This document shows positions 24,958 to 32,595 of a stretch of 32,595 bases of DNA, piece by piece. Under the pieces are notes generated by a model. That model was given only the letters and a program-made list of their open reading frames with translations, did not search any database and was not told the DNA's origin. The translations under genes and the position numbers were made by a program. Position 1 is the first letter of the stretch; every line of letters starts with the position of its first letter. The stretch is from Planctomycetaceae bacterium. GTDB lineage: Bacteria > Planctomycetota > Planctomycetia > Pirellulales > Pirellulaceae. The DNA lies in assembly GCA_012729315.1 (NCBI GenBank), contig JAAYDI010000069.1:1-32595 (forward strand). The letters run 5' to 3'.

Positions 24958-26748
24958 TCATTTCGAGAAGGGACTGTACGCATACCCCGTCCATTGCATG
25001 CCGAGGTGATTGCAGAACTCCAACATGTTGAGGCGGACACCATGCGCGAACATGGCAATCATCGCCAGGCCCATGTTCAGGCTGTGCCCGAACACCAGCA
25101 CCAGCGCCGCCAATGGCCAGGGCTCGATCCCGCTCGCCATCTCATTGAAATTGGTCGCCAGCACACCGCTGGCCAACCCCACAGCCATCAGACGCACGTA
25201 ACTGATCACGTCGGAGAACGCTGACAGCATCGAGAGGGGGAAGTTGGCCAATCCCCAGCCGAGCATCTTCACGGGATTCCGGCTCGGTTGATGGAAGACG
25301 ATGGCCAGGGCGGCCCCGACCAGCAGCAGGTAGGGCCACGGCGTCGACCAGTTCAGCGCCGTCTTGAGCACGAACATCTGCACCACGCCGAGCATGCCCC
25401 AGATGAAGATGGACCAGCCGACCTTGCTCAGAAAACGCAGGTCGGGAAACAGGCCGGCTGCGCCCCACAGCTGCGCGATGCTCAGGTGTATCGCCCCCAT
25501 CACGAAACACAGCCGCATCATGAACTCCCGTGACTGCTCGCTCAGGTCCACCGCGATGAGCGGCGGATACAGAGTCACGCCGAAGAATGTCGCACACGTG
25601 AGCCCCCAGGCCAGCGTGGCGCCGGCCACGATCAGCAGGAGCTGTGTGAAGTGCTTGCCCAGCATCCCCACTGCACGCCGGTAGCCGACGGTCAGTGCCA
25701 GCAGCATCACCGCGCCATAACCTCCGTCGCCGATCAGTATGGCCGTGAAGATCGGCACGGCGATCAGGAACGGGATCGACACGTCGAACTCGCGATAGCC
25801 GGCGACGGTGCCGAGGACCTTGAGCAATCCCTCGATGGGTTGTGCCCAGGCAGGTCGCCGGATCAGCGTCGGCGGCTGGTCGTCGTCGGTTGGCTCCAGG
25901 AACTGCACGGCCCCCGGAAGGCCGGCTTCAGCCAGGCGGTCGACCAGCGTCGGTGCCACGTCCGCCGGACTCCAGCCCACGACCGCGAACAGCTGATCGC
26001 GCTCCAGCCCGCCGCGCAGGGCGGCATGGAAGGCGGCCTGACGTTCCAGACGCTCCCATTCCTCCTGCATCGCATCGGCCCGCTGCGCCAAGGCGCCGAG
26101 CGTGGCCGAGTCGGCCTGCAAAGCAGCGTCGATCTCCGCCGCTTCAGTCCGGATGGAGGGGGCGTCACGCTGCGGCAGCGGCACCGGGACAGCGCTGGCC
26201 GGGAGCCCGGCGGGGGAGGGCGGTGCCGCATCCGCCGCACCGGCCGGGACGCGGGTGGCGACGGCCACCAGCGATTGTCCATCGGGCAGGCTGCCGACAA
26301 CCGCCGTGCATGCGGCTTCAATCGCGACCACTTCCCGCTTGGGCACCGCGTAGAACCGCACCTCCACGCCGCTGGCCCGCAACGTCTCGAACTGATGCAG
26401 TTCAAGGTCGCCCCACAGGTTCAGTTGAGCCAGCTGATGATCCAGCGCCGCGAGTCGGTTCAGATGCTCCACATTCCGCTGCTCGATCTCCAGCACGCGG
26501 TGGGCGGCCTCGAGCGGTGTCAGTTCCAGTGCCACTTCCGGGTGTGCACTGCGCGGTGTGACATCGCGGAGGACCTGCAGCGCGCGCTGCAGCACCCGCC
26601 GGTGGTCCTGCGTCGGTTCGTCGGCCGCCGCCCGCTCCGGATCGGCCGGCACGAGGTGCATCACCCCCGCGTCACGAATCGTCTCCATCAGCCGCTCGCG
26701 GTCGCGACGGCGGCCGACCAGATAGACTTTGCACATGGGCACGATCAT
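24958..26748 (-). CDS. ntpI: V-type ATPase membrane subunit I
   Basis: The 596-residue product is the stator and ion-channel subunit, equivalent to subunit a. The cytoplasmic half (1 to about 310) has coiled-coil segments and an Ala/Pro-rich loop (about 165-195). The C-terminal half has about seven transmembrane helices. SYVRLMAVGLASGVLA contains the essential Arg (about residue 519) that faces the ring Glu. Shorter than the Enterococcus protein but complete. The ATG at 26748 overlaps the ntpD stop as ATGA, implying coupled translation. Confidence 0.94.
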   Translation of the reverse strand: MIVPMCKVYLVGRRRDRERLMETIRDAGVMHLVPADPERAAADEPTQDHRRVLQRALQVLRDVTPRSAHPEVALELTPLEAAHRVLEIEQRNVEHLNRLAALDHQLAQLNLWGDLELHQFETLRASGVEVRFYAVPKREVVAIEAACTAVVGSLPDGQSLVAVATRVPAGAADAAPPSPAGLPASAVPVPLPQRDAPSIRTEAAEIDAALQADSATLGALAQRADAMQEEWERLERQAAFHAALRGGLERDQLFAVVGWSPADVAPTLVDRLAEAGLPGAVQFLEPTDDDQPPTLIRRPAWAQPIEGLLKVLGTVAGYREFDVSIPFLIAVPIFTAILIGDGGYGAVMLLALTVGYRRAVGMLGKHFTQLLLIVAGATLAWGLTCATFFGVTLYPPLIAVDLSEQSREFMMRLCFVMGAIHLSIAQLWGAAGLFPDLRFLSKVGWSIFIWGMLGVVQMFVLKTALNWSTPWPYLLLVGAALAIVFHQPSRNPVKMLGWGLANFPLSMLSAFSDVISYVRLMAVGLASGVLATNFNEMASGIEPWPLAALVLVFGHSLNMGLAMIAMFAHGVRLNMLEFCNHLGMQWTGYAYSPFSK

Positions 26749-27401
26749 GGGCGCGCCTCCTCCGGCCGACCGGCTGCGGCCTTCCCCGGATCATGGACGT
26801 AGGCTTCTGCCAGTTTGTTCTTGGCGATTTTGGCTCGGCCGACGCCGGCCGTCATCTCGTCCCCCAGCTTGATGCGGATGCGGCGCACCGCCTCGCGGCT
26901 CAGCGGAATCATCACCCGTTCAAACAGGTTGACGCGTTGGATCGTGCGGGCCAGCTCGCGCTCCAGGATCGCATACTCTTCGCGCAGCACGTCGACCGCC
27001 GCCTGCCGCCGGTTCTGCTCGCGCAGGTCGGCCAGCGCCGCGTCGACCCAGGCCGGCGTGCCGAACAGACTGTACTCGGCCGGCGGGAACGTGACCTCTT
27101 CGAGCACGGGCACCTCCACGCCGGCGATATTCAGGGCGGAGGTCCGGATCTCGGCGGGCCGCGCGTATTCCCGGACCGGGAGGCCCGCTAAGTCCCCCAG
27201 CAGCGATGCGTACCGGGTGGCAGTCTCCGTCGCCTCGTCCGCCGCCTCTTCCGCCTCGCGCACTCGCCGTGCGACATCGCGCAGCGTGATCTGCAACTGC
27301 TGCTGCTTCAGCTTCAGCATGGGGAGATAGCGATGGAACCGCGCCAGCTGGTCGCGGTGCCGCTTCAGTTCGGGGCGAGTCAGTTTGAACTTCTGGGCCA
27401 T
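26745..27401 (-). CDS. ntpD: V-type ATPase central-stalk subunit D
   Basis: The 218-residue product has the D-subunit form: two long helical arms (about 10-75 and 130-195) flanking a less helical middle, the part that rotates inside the A3B3 head. It begins MAQKFKLTRPELKRHRDQLAR, and RVNLFERVMIPLSREAVRRI is the conserved C-terminal helix. A longer in-frame start at 27485 adds only residues without family similarity. The stop overlaps the ntpI start. No F subunit gene, the usual partner of D, is found next to it. Confidence 0.94.
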   Translation of the reverse strand: MAQKFKLTRPELKRHRDQLARFHRYLPMLKLKQQQLQITLRDVARRVREAEEAADEATETATRYASLLGDLAGLPVREYARPAEIRTSALNIAGVEVPVLEEVTFPPAEYSLFGTPAWVDAALADLREQNRRQAAVDVLREEYAILERELARTIQRVNLFERVMIPLSREAVRRIRIKLGDEMTAGVGRAKIAKNKLAEAYVHDPGKAAAGRPEEARP

Positions 27402-27450
27402 GCGTAGACTGCTCAGATTCGCGATTCCAAGTTCTGTACGGCGCCGGGAT

Positions 27451-28752
27451 CTACTCTCGTCTGTACGGCCAGTGCTTCTCGACAATCGCCCGCCGAATGC
27501 CGGTTTCCGCCGGTTCGAAACACTCCGCCAGGATCTCCCAACAACGGTCCAGAGCGGCGGTCAGCGGGAGATTGATCGACAGATCCATGATCCGCTGCTC
27601 GAACAACAGGCCATATTTCAACAGCTTGCGGTCCCACGGCGACGCCTCGAATCCCATGTCGCGTTTCTCGCGGCTCTCGCGGCACAGCGCGTAGAGCTGG
27701 ATGCAGGCGTCCATGATGGCACGGTGATCGTCGCGGGTCGCGCCGTTGACCTGTTGCTTGAGTCGCGACAGCGAGCCAAAAGGTTCGATCCGCCCGTTGT
27801 GGAGATAGAACTGACCTTCCGTGATGTAGCCGGTATTGTCCGGCACTGGATGAGTGACGTCATTGCCCGGCATCGTCACGCAGGCCAGCACGGTCATCGA
27901 GCCGGCCTCGTCAAAATCGACGGCCTTCTCGTACCGCTTGGCCATCTGGGTGTACAGATCGCCCGGATAGCCACGATTGGACGGGATCTGTTCCATCGTG
28001 ATGGCGATTTCCTTCAGCGCGTCGGCAAACGCGGTCATATCGGTCAGCAGCACCAGCACCCGTTTGCCCTGCAGCGCGAACTGTTCGCCCACGGCCAGGC
28101 ACAGGTCGGGAACCATCAGGCACTCGACCACCGGATCGGCTGCCGTGTGTACGAACAGGATCGCACGGCCCAGCACGCCCCCCTGCTCAAACGCGTCACG
28201 GAACTTCAGGTAGTCGTCGTGCCGCAACCCCATCCCGCCCAGGATGATGATGTCCGCATCGGCCTGCAGCCCGATCCGCGCCAGCAGCTCGTTGTACGGC
28301 TCGCCGGCCACGGAGAAGATCGGCAGCTTCTGCGACTCCACCAGCGAATTGAACACGTCGATCATCGGGATGCCGGTGGCGATCATCTTGTCCGGCATCC
28401 GCCGCCGGATCGGATTGACCACAGGCGAGCCGATATCCAGAGGTGTGCCCGTCGCGGGGACGCGCCCGTCGCGCGGCCGGGCGGAGCCGTCGAAAACGCG
28501 GCCCAGCAGGTTCTCGGAGAACGGGACTTGCATCGGGCGGTGCAGGAACCGGACCCGGTCGTTGTTGGAGACCCCCTGGGAGCCGGCGAAAACCTGCAGG
28601 CTGACCTCGTGCCCGTCGAGCCCGATGACCTGAGCCAGCGACTCGCCGCGCGACGTGGTGATCACGGCCAGTTCATCGTAGCCGACACCCTGGGCGTCGA
28701 CGGTCACCACATTGCCGGCGATGCGCCGGATCGAGTTGTAGTATTTTCTCAT
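27451..28752 (-). CDS. ntpB: V-type ATPase subunit B (non-catalytic)
   Basis: The 433-residue product is the nucleotide-binding but non-catalytic subunit of the head. It contains [34 protein letters not shown] (in place of a P-loop), [35 protein letters not shown] and [20 protein letters not shown], all conserved in B subunits. The GEPYN form replaces the SGLPHN of many archaeal-type enzymes. The ATG at 28752 overlaps the ntpA stop as ATGA. It ends 49 nt before ntpD. Cytoplasmic side of the membrane. Confidence 0.96.
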   Translation of the reverse strand: MRKYYNSIRRIAGNVVTVDAQGVGYDELAVITTSRGESLAQVIGLDGHEVSLQVFAGSQGVSNNDRVRFLHRPMQVPFSENLLGRVFDGSARPRDGRVPATGTPLDIGSPVVNPIRRRMPDKMIATGIPMIDVFNSLVESQKLPIFSVAGEPYNELLARIGLQADADIIILGGMGLRHDDYLKFRDAFEQGGVLGRAILFVHTAADPVVECLMVPDLCLAVGEQFALQGKRVLVLLTDMTAFADALKEIAITMEQIPSNRGYPGDLYTQMAKRYEKAVDFDEAGSMTVLACVTMPGNDVTHPVPDNTGYITEGQFYLHNGRIEPFGSLSRLKQQVNGATRDDHRAIMDACIQLYALCRESREKRDMGFEASPWDRKLLKYGLLFEQRIMDLSINLPLTAALDRCWEILAECFEPAETGIRRAIVEKHWPYRRE

Positions 28753-30494
28753 GGCGTTGATTGTTGCCGGTCCGCAATGAACCGGTCGATTTCGTGCAGG
28801 TAGCGGTCGTATTCCGAACTTCCGCTCGCCGCGTAGTTCCAGTTGCGGAACCAATCGGCAGCGCGGACCATGACTTCCCGCAGTTGGGTCTTGTCGAGCC
28901 CGGCCAGATCCAGTTCCACGACCTGGAGCGCCTTGTCAAACACAAACCGCTGCCGCTCGGCCGGCGTGGCGCCGTCGACGTCATCGAAGGCGTTCTGCTG
29001 CAGGAAGCAATTGTCGAAGAAATCGGCCTTCAAGGCGATGGCGAAATCCTCGGCCGACGTCCCTTCCTCCCCCACCACCGTCATCATCTGGCGGACCTCA
29101 TGCCCCTGGGCCAGCAGACGCCGCATCTGGAGGACCTTGGCCGGTTCGATAATGCCGCGGTATTTACTCCAGGAGTCGAGCGGATCGATGGCCGGATAGC
29201 GGCGCGCGTCACTGCGGGCGCGGGACAGGCCCAGAAACGCCCCGACCACTTTCAGCGTGCCCTGCGTTACCGGCTCTTCGAAGTTGCCGCCCGCAGGACT
29301 GACCGTGCCGCCGATGGTCAGCGAGCCCAACTGCCCGTCGGTCAGCTCCAGAACGCCTGCCCGTTCGTAGAAGGCCGCGATCCGGCTCTCCAGATAGGCT
29401 GGAAAGGCCTCTTCCCCCGGGATCTCCTCCAACCGCCCGGAGAGTTCACGCATGGCCTGCGCCCAGCGGGAAGTCGAGTCGGCCAACAGCAGCACGTCGA
29501 GTCCCATCTGCCGGTAATACTCGGCCAGCGTGGCGGCCGTGTACACCGACGCTTCGCGCGCTGCGACCGGCATCGCCGACGTATTGCAGACGATGATCGT
29601 CCGTTCCATCAGGCTGCGGCCGGTCCGCGGATCGATGAGTTTCGGGAAGTCGCGGAGCGTTTCTACCACTTCCCCCGCCCGCTCACCACAGGCGGCGAAC
29701 ACCACGACGTCGATCTCCGCGTGCCGCGAAGTGATCTGCTGCAGCACCGTCTTGCCCGCACCAAACGGTCCGGGTATGCAGTAGGTCCCGCCACGTACGA
29801 TCGGGAACATCGAGTCCACGATTCGCACGCGGGTCACCAGCGGCTCGGTGGGCAGCAGACGGCGGCGCGAGACGTTCAGCGGAACCTTCACTGGCCAGGT
29901 CTGCTGCATGGTCACCACCCGCCGCTCGCCCTGCGCGTCCACGACGGTGGCAATCTCCGCGTCGATGGTATATTGACCGGCGGACGCGATCCGTTCGACG
30001 GTATACCGCCCCCGCCAGGCGAATGGGGCCATGATGCGATGGGTGAAGATACCTTCCGGAACCGTTCCCAGCGTGTCGCCCGCCACCACACTGTCGCCGA
30101 CCTTGGCTGACGGCGTGAAGTCCCACGTCACCGCGGTGGACAGCCCCGGGACATACGTGCCTGGTGCCAGGAAGTAGCCCACCCGCTGCGCCAGTTCGGG
30201 CAACGGGTTCTGGAGCCCGTCGTACACCTGCCCCAACAGCCCCGGTCCGAGCACGACCGAGAGCATCTCCGCCCGGAATTCCACTTCGTCGCCGGTCTTC
30301 AGCCCGCGGGTTTCCTCGAACACCTGCAGGTCGGCCAGCTGCCCGCGCACACGAATCACCTCGCTCAGCAACCGTGTGCCATCCGAGCGATGGCAGTATC
30401 CCACGGAGTTCTGTACCACGCGGTCTTCCATTTCCGCGATCACCAGGCTGCCGTAGACCGAAACTATTTTGCCTTTCATGCGGCCACTCATCAT
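28749..30494 (-). CDS. ntpA: V-type ATPase catalytic subunit A
   Basis: The 581-residue product is the ATP-hydrolysing or synthesising subunit. [12 protein letters not shown] (about 241-252) is the catalytic P-loop, followed by [16 protein letters not shown] with the catalytic Glu and [20 protein letters not shown]. The so-called non-homologous region (about 110-200) is present, which separates A from F-type beta. The ATG at 30494 gives an ATGA overlap with the preceding DUF2764 gene; ATG 30491 and 30479 are alternatives. It ends in an ATGA overlap with ntpB. Catalytic direction (ATP synthesis or ion pumping) is not fixed by sequence. Confidence 0.96.
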   Translation of the reverse strand: MMSGRMKGKIVSVYGSLVIAEMEDRVVQNSVGYCHRSDGTRLLSEVIRVRGQLADLQVFEETRGLKTGDEVEFRAEMLSVVLGPGLLGQVYDGLQNPLPELAQRVGYFLAPGTYVPGLSTAVTWDFTPSAKVGDSVVAGDTLGTVPEGIFTHRIMAPFAWRGRYTVERIASAGQYTIDAEIATVVDAQGERRVVTMQQTWPVKVPLNVSRRRLLPTEPLVTRVRIVDSMFPIVRGGTYCIPGPFGAGKTVLQQITSRHAEIDVVVFAACGERAGEVVETLRDFPKLIDPRTGRSLMERTIIVCNTSAMPVAAREASVYTAATLAEYYRQMGLDVLLLADSTSRWAQAMRELSGRLEEIPGEEAFPAYLESRIAAFYERAGVLELTDGQLGSLTIGGTVSPAGGNFEEPVTQGTLKVVGAFLGLSRARSDARRYPAIDPLDSWSKYRGIIEPAKVLQMRRLLAQGHEVRQMMTVVGEEGTSAEDFAIALKADFFDNCFLQQNAFDDVDGATPAERQRFVFDKALQVVELDLAGLDKTQLREVMVRAADWFRNWNYAASGSSEYDRYLHEIDRFIADRQQSTP

Positions 30495-31177
30495 CCGTTG
30501 CCTGTCATACGCTGCCACTGCACCAACAGCATCAGCCGGGCGGCGTACACAAGCAGTTCGTCTTCGTCAAAGGTGAAATGCGCATCGTGCTGCGCCAGCC
30601 AGTCCCACTGCGCTCGCAACAACCGCTGCTGGCCGGCCAGCGGCGTCGGGGCGGCGGCCCATTCGCTCAACAGGCCGGTAAAGTCCTCCTCAGCGGCCGC
30701 CAGGTCGGTGGCCACCAGATAGTCGGCCTCCTCCAGCCCCAGACGCGTTGCACGCGCCGCAGCCAGCGCGTTGCGCAGCGCCACCTCGCGGGCCACCCAC
30801 GCCGCCAGAAACGCGTTCCGCCGGCTCGACGCCAGGGCGGCCACGTAGCGGAAATACGCCTCCCACAGCGCGTCGGACGCCACACGACGTGGACTCTGCG
30901 TTTCGTCCGGATCGGGCACGAGGTACGCCGGCAGCGGACCGCGATTGAGCATCTGCGACGTGCTTAACACCGTGGGATCCACGTCGGTTACTTCCCCCGA
31001 CAGGTATGCTTCACGCTGCCGCAGGTCCTCCAGCAGAAACAGGCTGTTGATCAGTTCGCGCCAGCGGCGGTGATCGGCCACCGATTCGAGAAACTCCACG
31101 AACCCGATCGGTGGCGGCGCGCCCAACTCCCCCAACACCGGCAGCGACGTGATGTAGTAATACCGGTCGAGCTTCAT
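30491..31177 (-). CDS. DUF2764-family V-ATPase operon protein
   Basis: The 228-residue product starts MKLDRYYYITSLPVLG, the opening signature of DUF2764 proteins found in V-type ATPase operons of chlamydiae, spirochaetes and Bacteroidetes. It is all-helical by appearance, with Leu/Ala/Arg-rich helices and no membrane segment. Its position between E and A matches that of the C/d subunit in other operons, so it probably serves as the socket that joins the central stalk to the ring. This is inferred from position. Both ends overlap neighbours as ATGA, indicating strict stoichiometric coupling. Confidence 0.85.
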   Translation of the reverse strand: MKLDRYYYITSLPVLGELGAPPPIGFVEFLESVADHRRWRELINSLFLLEDLRQREAYLSGEVTDVDPTVLSTSQMLNRGPLPAYLVPDPDETQSPRRVASDALWEAYFRYVAALASSRRNAFLAAWVAREVALRNALAAARATRLGLEEADYLVATDLAAAEEDFTGLLSEWAAAPTPLAGQQRLLRAQWDWLAQHDAHFTFDEDELLVYAARLMLLVQWQRMTGNG

Positions 31178-31806
31178 GACCCCGCCGCCTCGGCAACCAA
31201 CTTGTGCACGTCGGGAGCGAGGAGTTCCGCGAGTGCCTCGACCACTGAGTCAGTGGTCACCTCCACCGTGCCATCACGGACGGTGTATTCAAATCCCGCG
31301 CTCGCCAACTCCCCGCGCAACTCGACAGCCTGTGCCGTGCCGGCCTGCGCGGAAAACGCTTCCAGGACCTGCCGCGTCAAACGCTGGCGCTGCTCCTCCG
31401 GCACCTGCTGCGAGACGCTGATGCCGATCGACCCTGTGCCGGCAGCGTCCTGTTCTGCGTAGCGCAGGACCACGTCGCGGATCAGTTGGGCCAGGAACTG
31501 CGGGTCGTCAAGCGTTTCCTGCACGGCAGGGAAGAGCACGGCTCGCAACGCGGCACCCAACGCCTGCTGGAGCCGCAGCAGCATATCGCGGGCGGCGAGC
31601 CGCAATTCGCTCTCCGTGCGTGCGTGGATCCGGTCAGCCTCCGCGCGCGCATCGTTGACGATTTGCTCCGCGCGCCGCGTTGCCTGCTCGAACAACTCCT
31701 GCGCGTGCTGCTCTGCTTCGGCCCGAATCTTCTCCCCCGCGACCTGTCCGGCTTCCACCCCTTCAGCTTGTAACGTGCTGATAAACGACTCGATCGATTG
31801 TGTCAT
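31174..31806 (-). CDS. ntpE: V-type ATPase peripheral-stalk subunit E
   Basis: The 210-residue product has a long N-terminal coiled coil (about 5-95) rich in Ala, Glu and Arg, followed by a globular C-terminal domain (about 95-210), the normal layout of subunit E that binds the top of the A3B3 head. The ATG at 31806 begins MTQSIESFIS; an in-frame start at 31836 adds ten residues without support. It is the first gene of the operon, so the promoter must lie in 31807-32226. The usual partner G/H gene is missing before it. The family is poorly conserved, and the call also rests on position. Confidence 0.85.
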   Translation of the reverse strand: MTQSIESFISTLQAEGVEAGQVAGEKIRAEAEQHAQELFEQATRRAEQIVNDARAEADRIHARTESELRLAARDMLLRLQQALGAALRAVLFPAVQETLDDPQFLAQLIRDVVLRYAEQDAAGTGSIGISVSQQVPEEQRQRLTRQVLEAFSAQAGTAQAVELRGELASAGFEYTVRDGTVEVTTDSVVEALAELLAPDVHKLVAEAAGS

Positions 31807-32226
31807 GATCCGGACCCACTCGCTCAACGAACCCACACATCGCGTTCACCGGGGAGCAAGTGGCCCCCGGGCCGAATTCCATTCCCCGTAGATGCTAACG
31901 GGTTTGAAGGTCCTTGCCAACCGCCCGCCGGCTCCCGGGATCGCGCTGCACACCGCCAGCTGAGAGACGTTGCAGGATGGTCACCGCGGGCAGCAGTCAC
32001 GGCAGGGTGCCTGCCCGTGGTACGTCCGCCCGTGATCCGGTTGAGAATAGTCGAACTGAGCAATCCGCGACCACGTCGCCAATCACGGTGGGCACCTGTA
32101 CCGTACGGGGGCGACGTTGCGAACAGGGCGCGGGCGGTCTACATTGGCCTGTGTACTGCCTGATGGCGTACGTTTGTGAGCTTCTTATGGATGAGTGGAT
32201 TACGTGCCCCGCGAAAAGGAGAGGTC
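31807..32226. other. Divergent region before the V-ATPase operon
   Basis: About 420 nt separate ntpE from the plus-strand ceramidase-like gene. It must carry promoters for both, but no convincing -35/-10 pair, operator or small gene (such as a subunit G/H) was found. Open frames on both strands are short and unlike any family. AGGAG at about 32217-32221 precedes the plus-strand ATG. Confidence 0.45.
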
Positions 32227-32595
32227 ATGCGACACTTCCTGATTGGTGCCTGGCTGTGGTTGACGGTGATCGGCATTTCCTGGGCTGCAGACAGCCCGTT
32301 GCGGGTCGCCACCTTCTGTGCTGATGTGACACCGCCCCTGGGGTCGCCCACGTATCCCAGCGGCAAACCGCTCGCTACCGTCGAAACGCCACTGTTGGCC
32401 AAAGGGATCGTGCTGGACGACGGCCAGCAACGGGTGGTTCTCTGCGCGATCGACTGGTGCGGCCTGTCCGGACCGGCGCACCGCCTGGTGTGCGAGAAAC
32501 TGGCAGCCGGGGCCGAGACCGACCTGTCGCTCGTGACAGTCCACACCGTCCACCAGCACACGGCGCCCTACGTGGAGACCGGGACCATGGGGGTG
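32227..32595 (+). CDS. Secreted ceramidase-like protein (5' part only)
   Basis: The frame is open from the ATG at 32227 to the window end (123 residues, incomplete). It begins with a signal peptide (MRHFLIGAWLWLTVIGISWA, cut near AWA-AD), followed by LRVATFCADVTPPLGSP and later TVHTVHQHTAPYVE. The pattern of a DVTPP start and a His-rich HxxHQHTAPY stretch is that of the neutral/alkaline ceramidase N-terminal domain found in many planctomycete secreted proteins. In the family, such His residues bind zinc, but the remaining catalytic residues lie beyond the window. AGGAG at about 5 nt before the start supports it. Substrate is not proven; planctomycete members are mostly uncharacterised. Confidence 0.75.
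   Translation, partial: MRHFLIGAWLWLTVIGISWAADSPLRVATFCADVTPPLGSPTYPSGKPLATVETPLLAKGIVLDDGQQRVVLCAIDWCGLSGPAHRLVCEKLAAGAETDLSLVTVHTVHQHTAPYVETGTMGV

Overview
The window is GC-rich, with dense genes on both strands. It most likely comes from a planctomycete of the PVC group, possibly a Pirellulales-like lineage, although no rRNA is present to prove this. The pointers are protein families rather than similarity scores: exported Gfo/Idh/MocA and sugar-isomerase-like proteins with twin-arginine or basic N-termini, a very large secreted PQQ-type beta-propeller protein, a ceramidase-like secreted protein, csrA beside a lone murB, and a V-type ATPase operon in the chlamydia-like order E-DUF2764-A-B-D-I-K. 

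Left part (1-10.4 kb). A decayed transposase fragment lies just downstream of dinB (DNA polymerase IV). A gene-poor stretch of about 1.2 kb follows. Next come a secreted (alpha/alpha)6-like protein and a Gfo/Idh/MocA oxidoreductase, organised as a minus-strand operon. Divergent from them is an exported L-fucose/L-arabinose isomerase-like protein whose stop codon lies inside a short octamer tandem repeat. Together these suggest extracytoplasmic carbohydrate processing. A secreted M28 metallopeptidase with two PDZ domains closes this part. 

Middle (10.4-24.35 kb). Minus-strand genes encode a lone LolD/MacB-type ABC ATPase, a signal-peptide/C-terminal-anchor protein, a cyclophilin, a 1260-residue double-propeller protein with an apparently inactive methyltransferase-like domain, and a CinA protein whose deamidase active site is altered. 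A short fossil of a P-type metal ATPase sits in front of murB. On the plus strand, murB is followed by a probable FtsQ/DivIB-like membrane protein; csrA and an isochorismatase-family gene converge on this pair. A promoter-led set hslV-hslU-tsaE follows. 

Right part (24.4-32.6 kb). A tightly coupled minus-strand V/A-type ATPase operon runs from ntpE at 31806 to ntpK at 24404. It has four ATGA overlaps and no recognisable F, G or C genes; a DUF2764 protein stands where C would be expected. The c-ring subunit has residues matching a Na+-binding site. The window ends inside a secreted ceramidase-like protein on the plus strand. 

No single new defence or mobile system was found. The observations most worth checking are the pseudo-methyltransferase inside the propeller protein, the MurB with changed catalytic positions next to an FtsQ-like protein, and the reduced, probably Na+-coupled V-ATPase.
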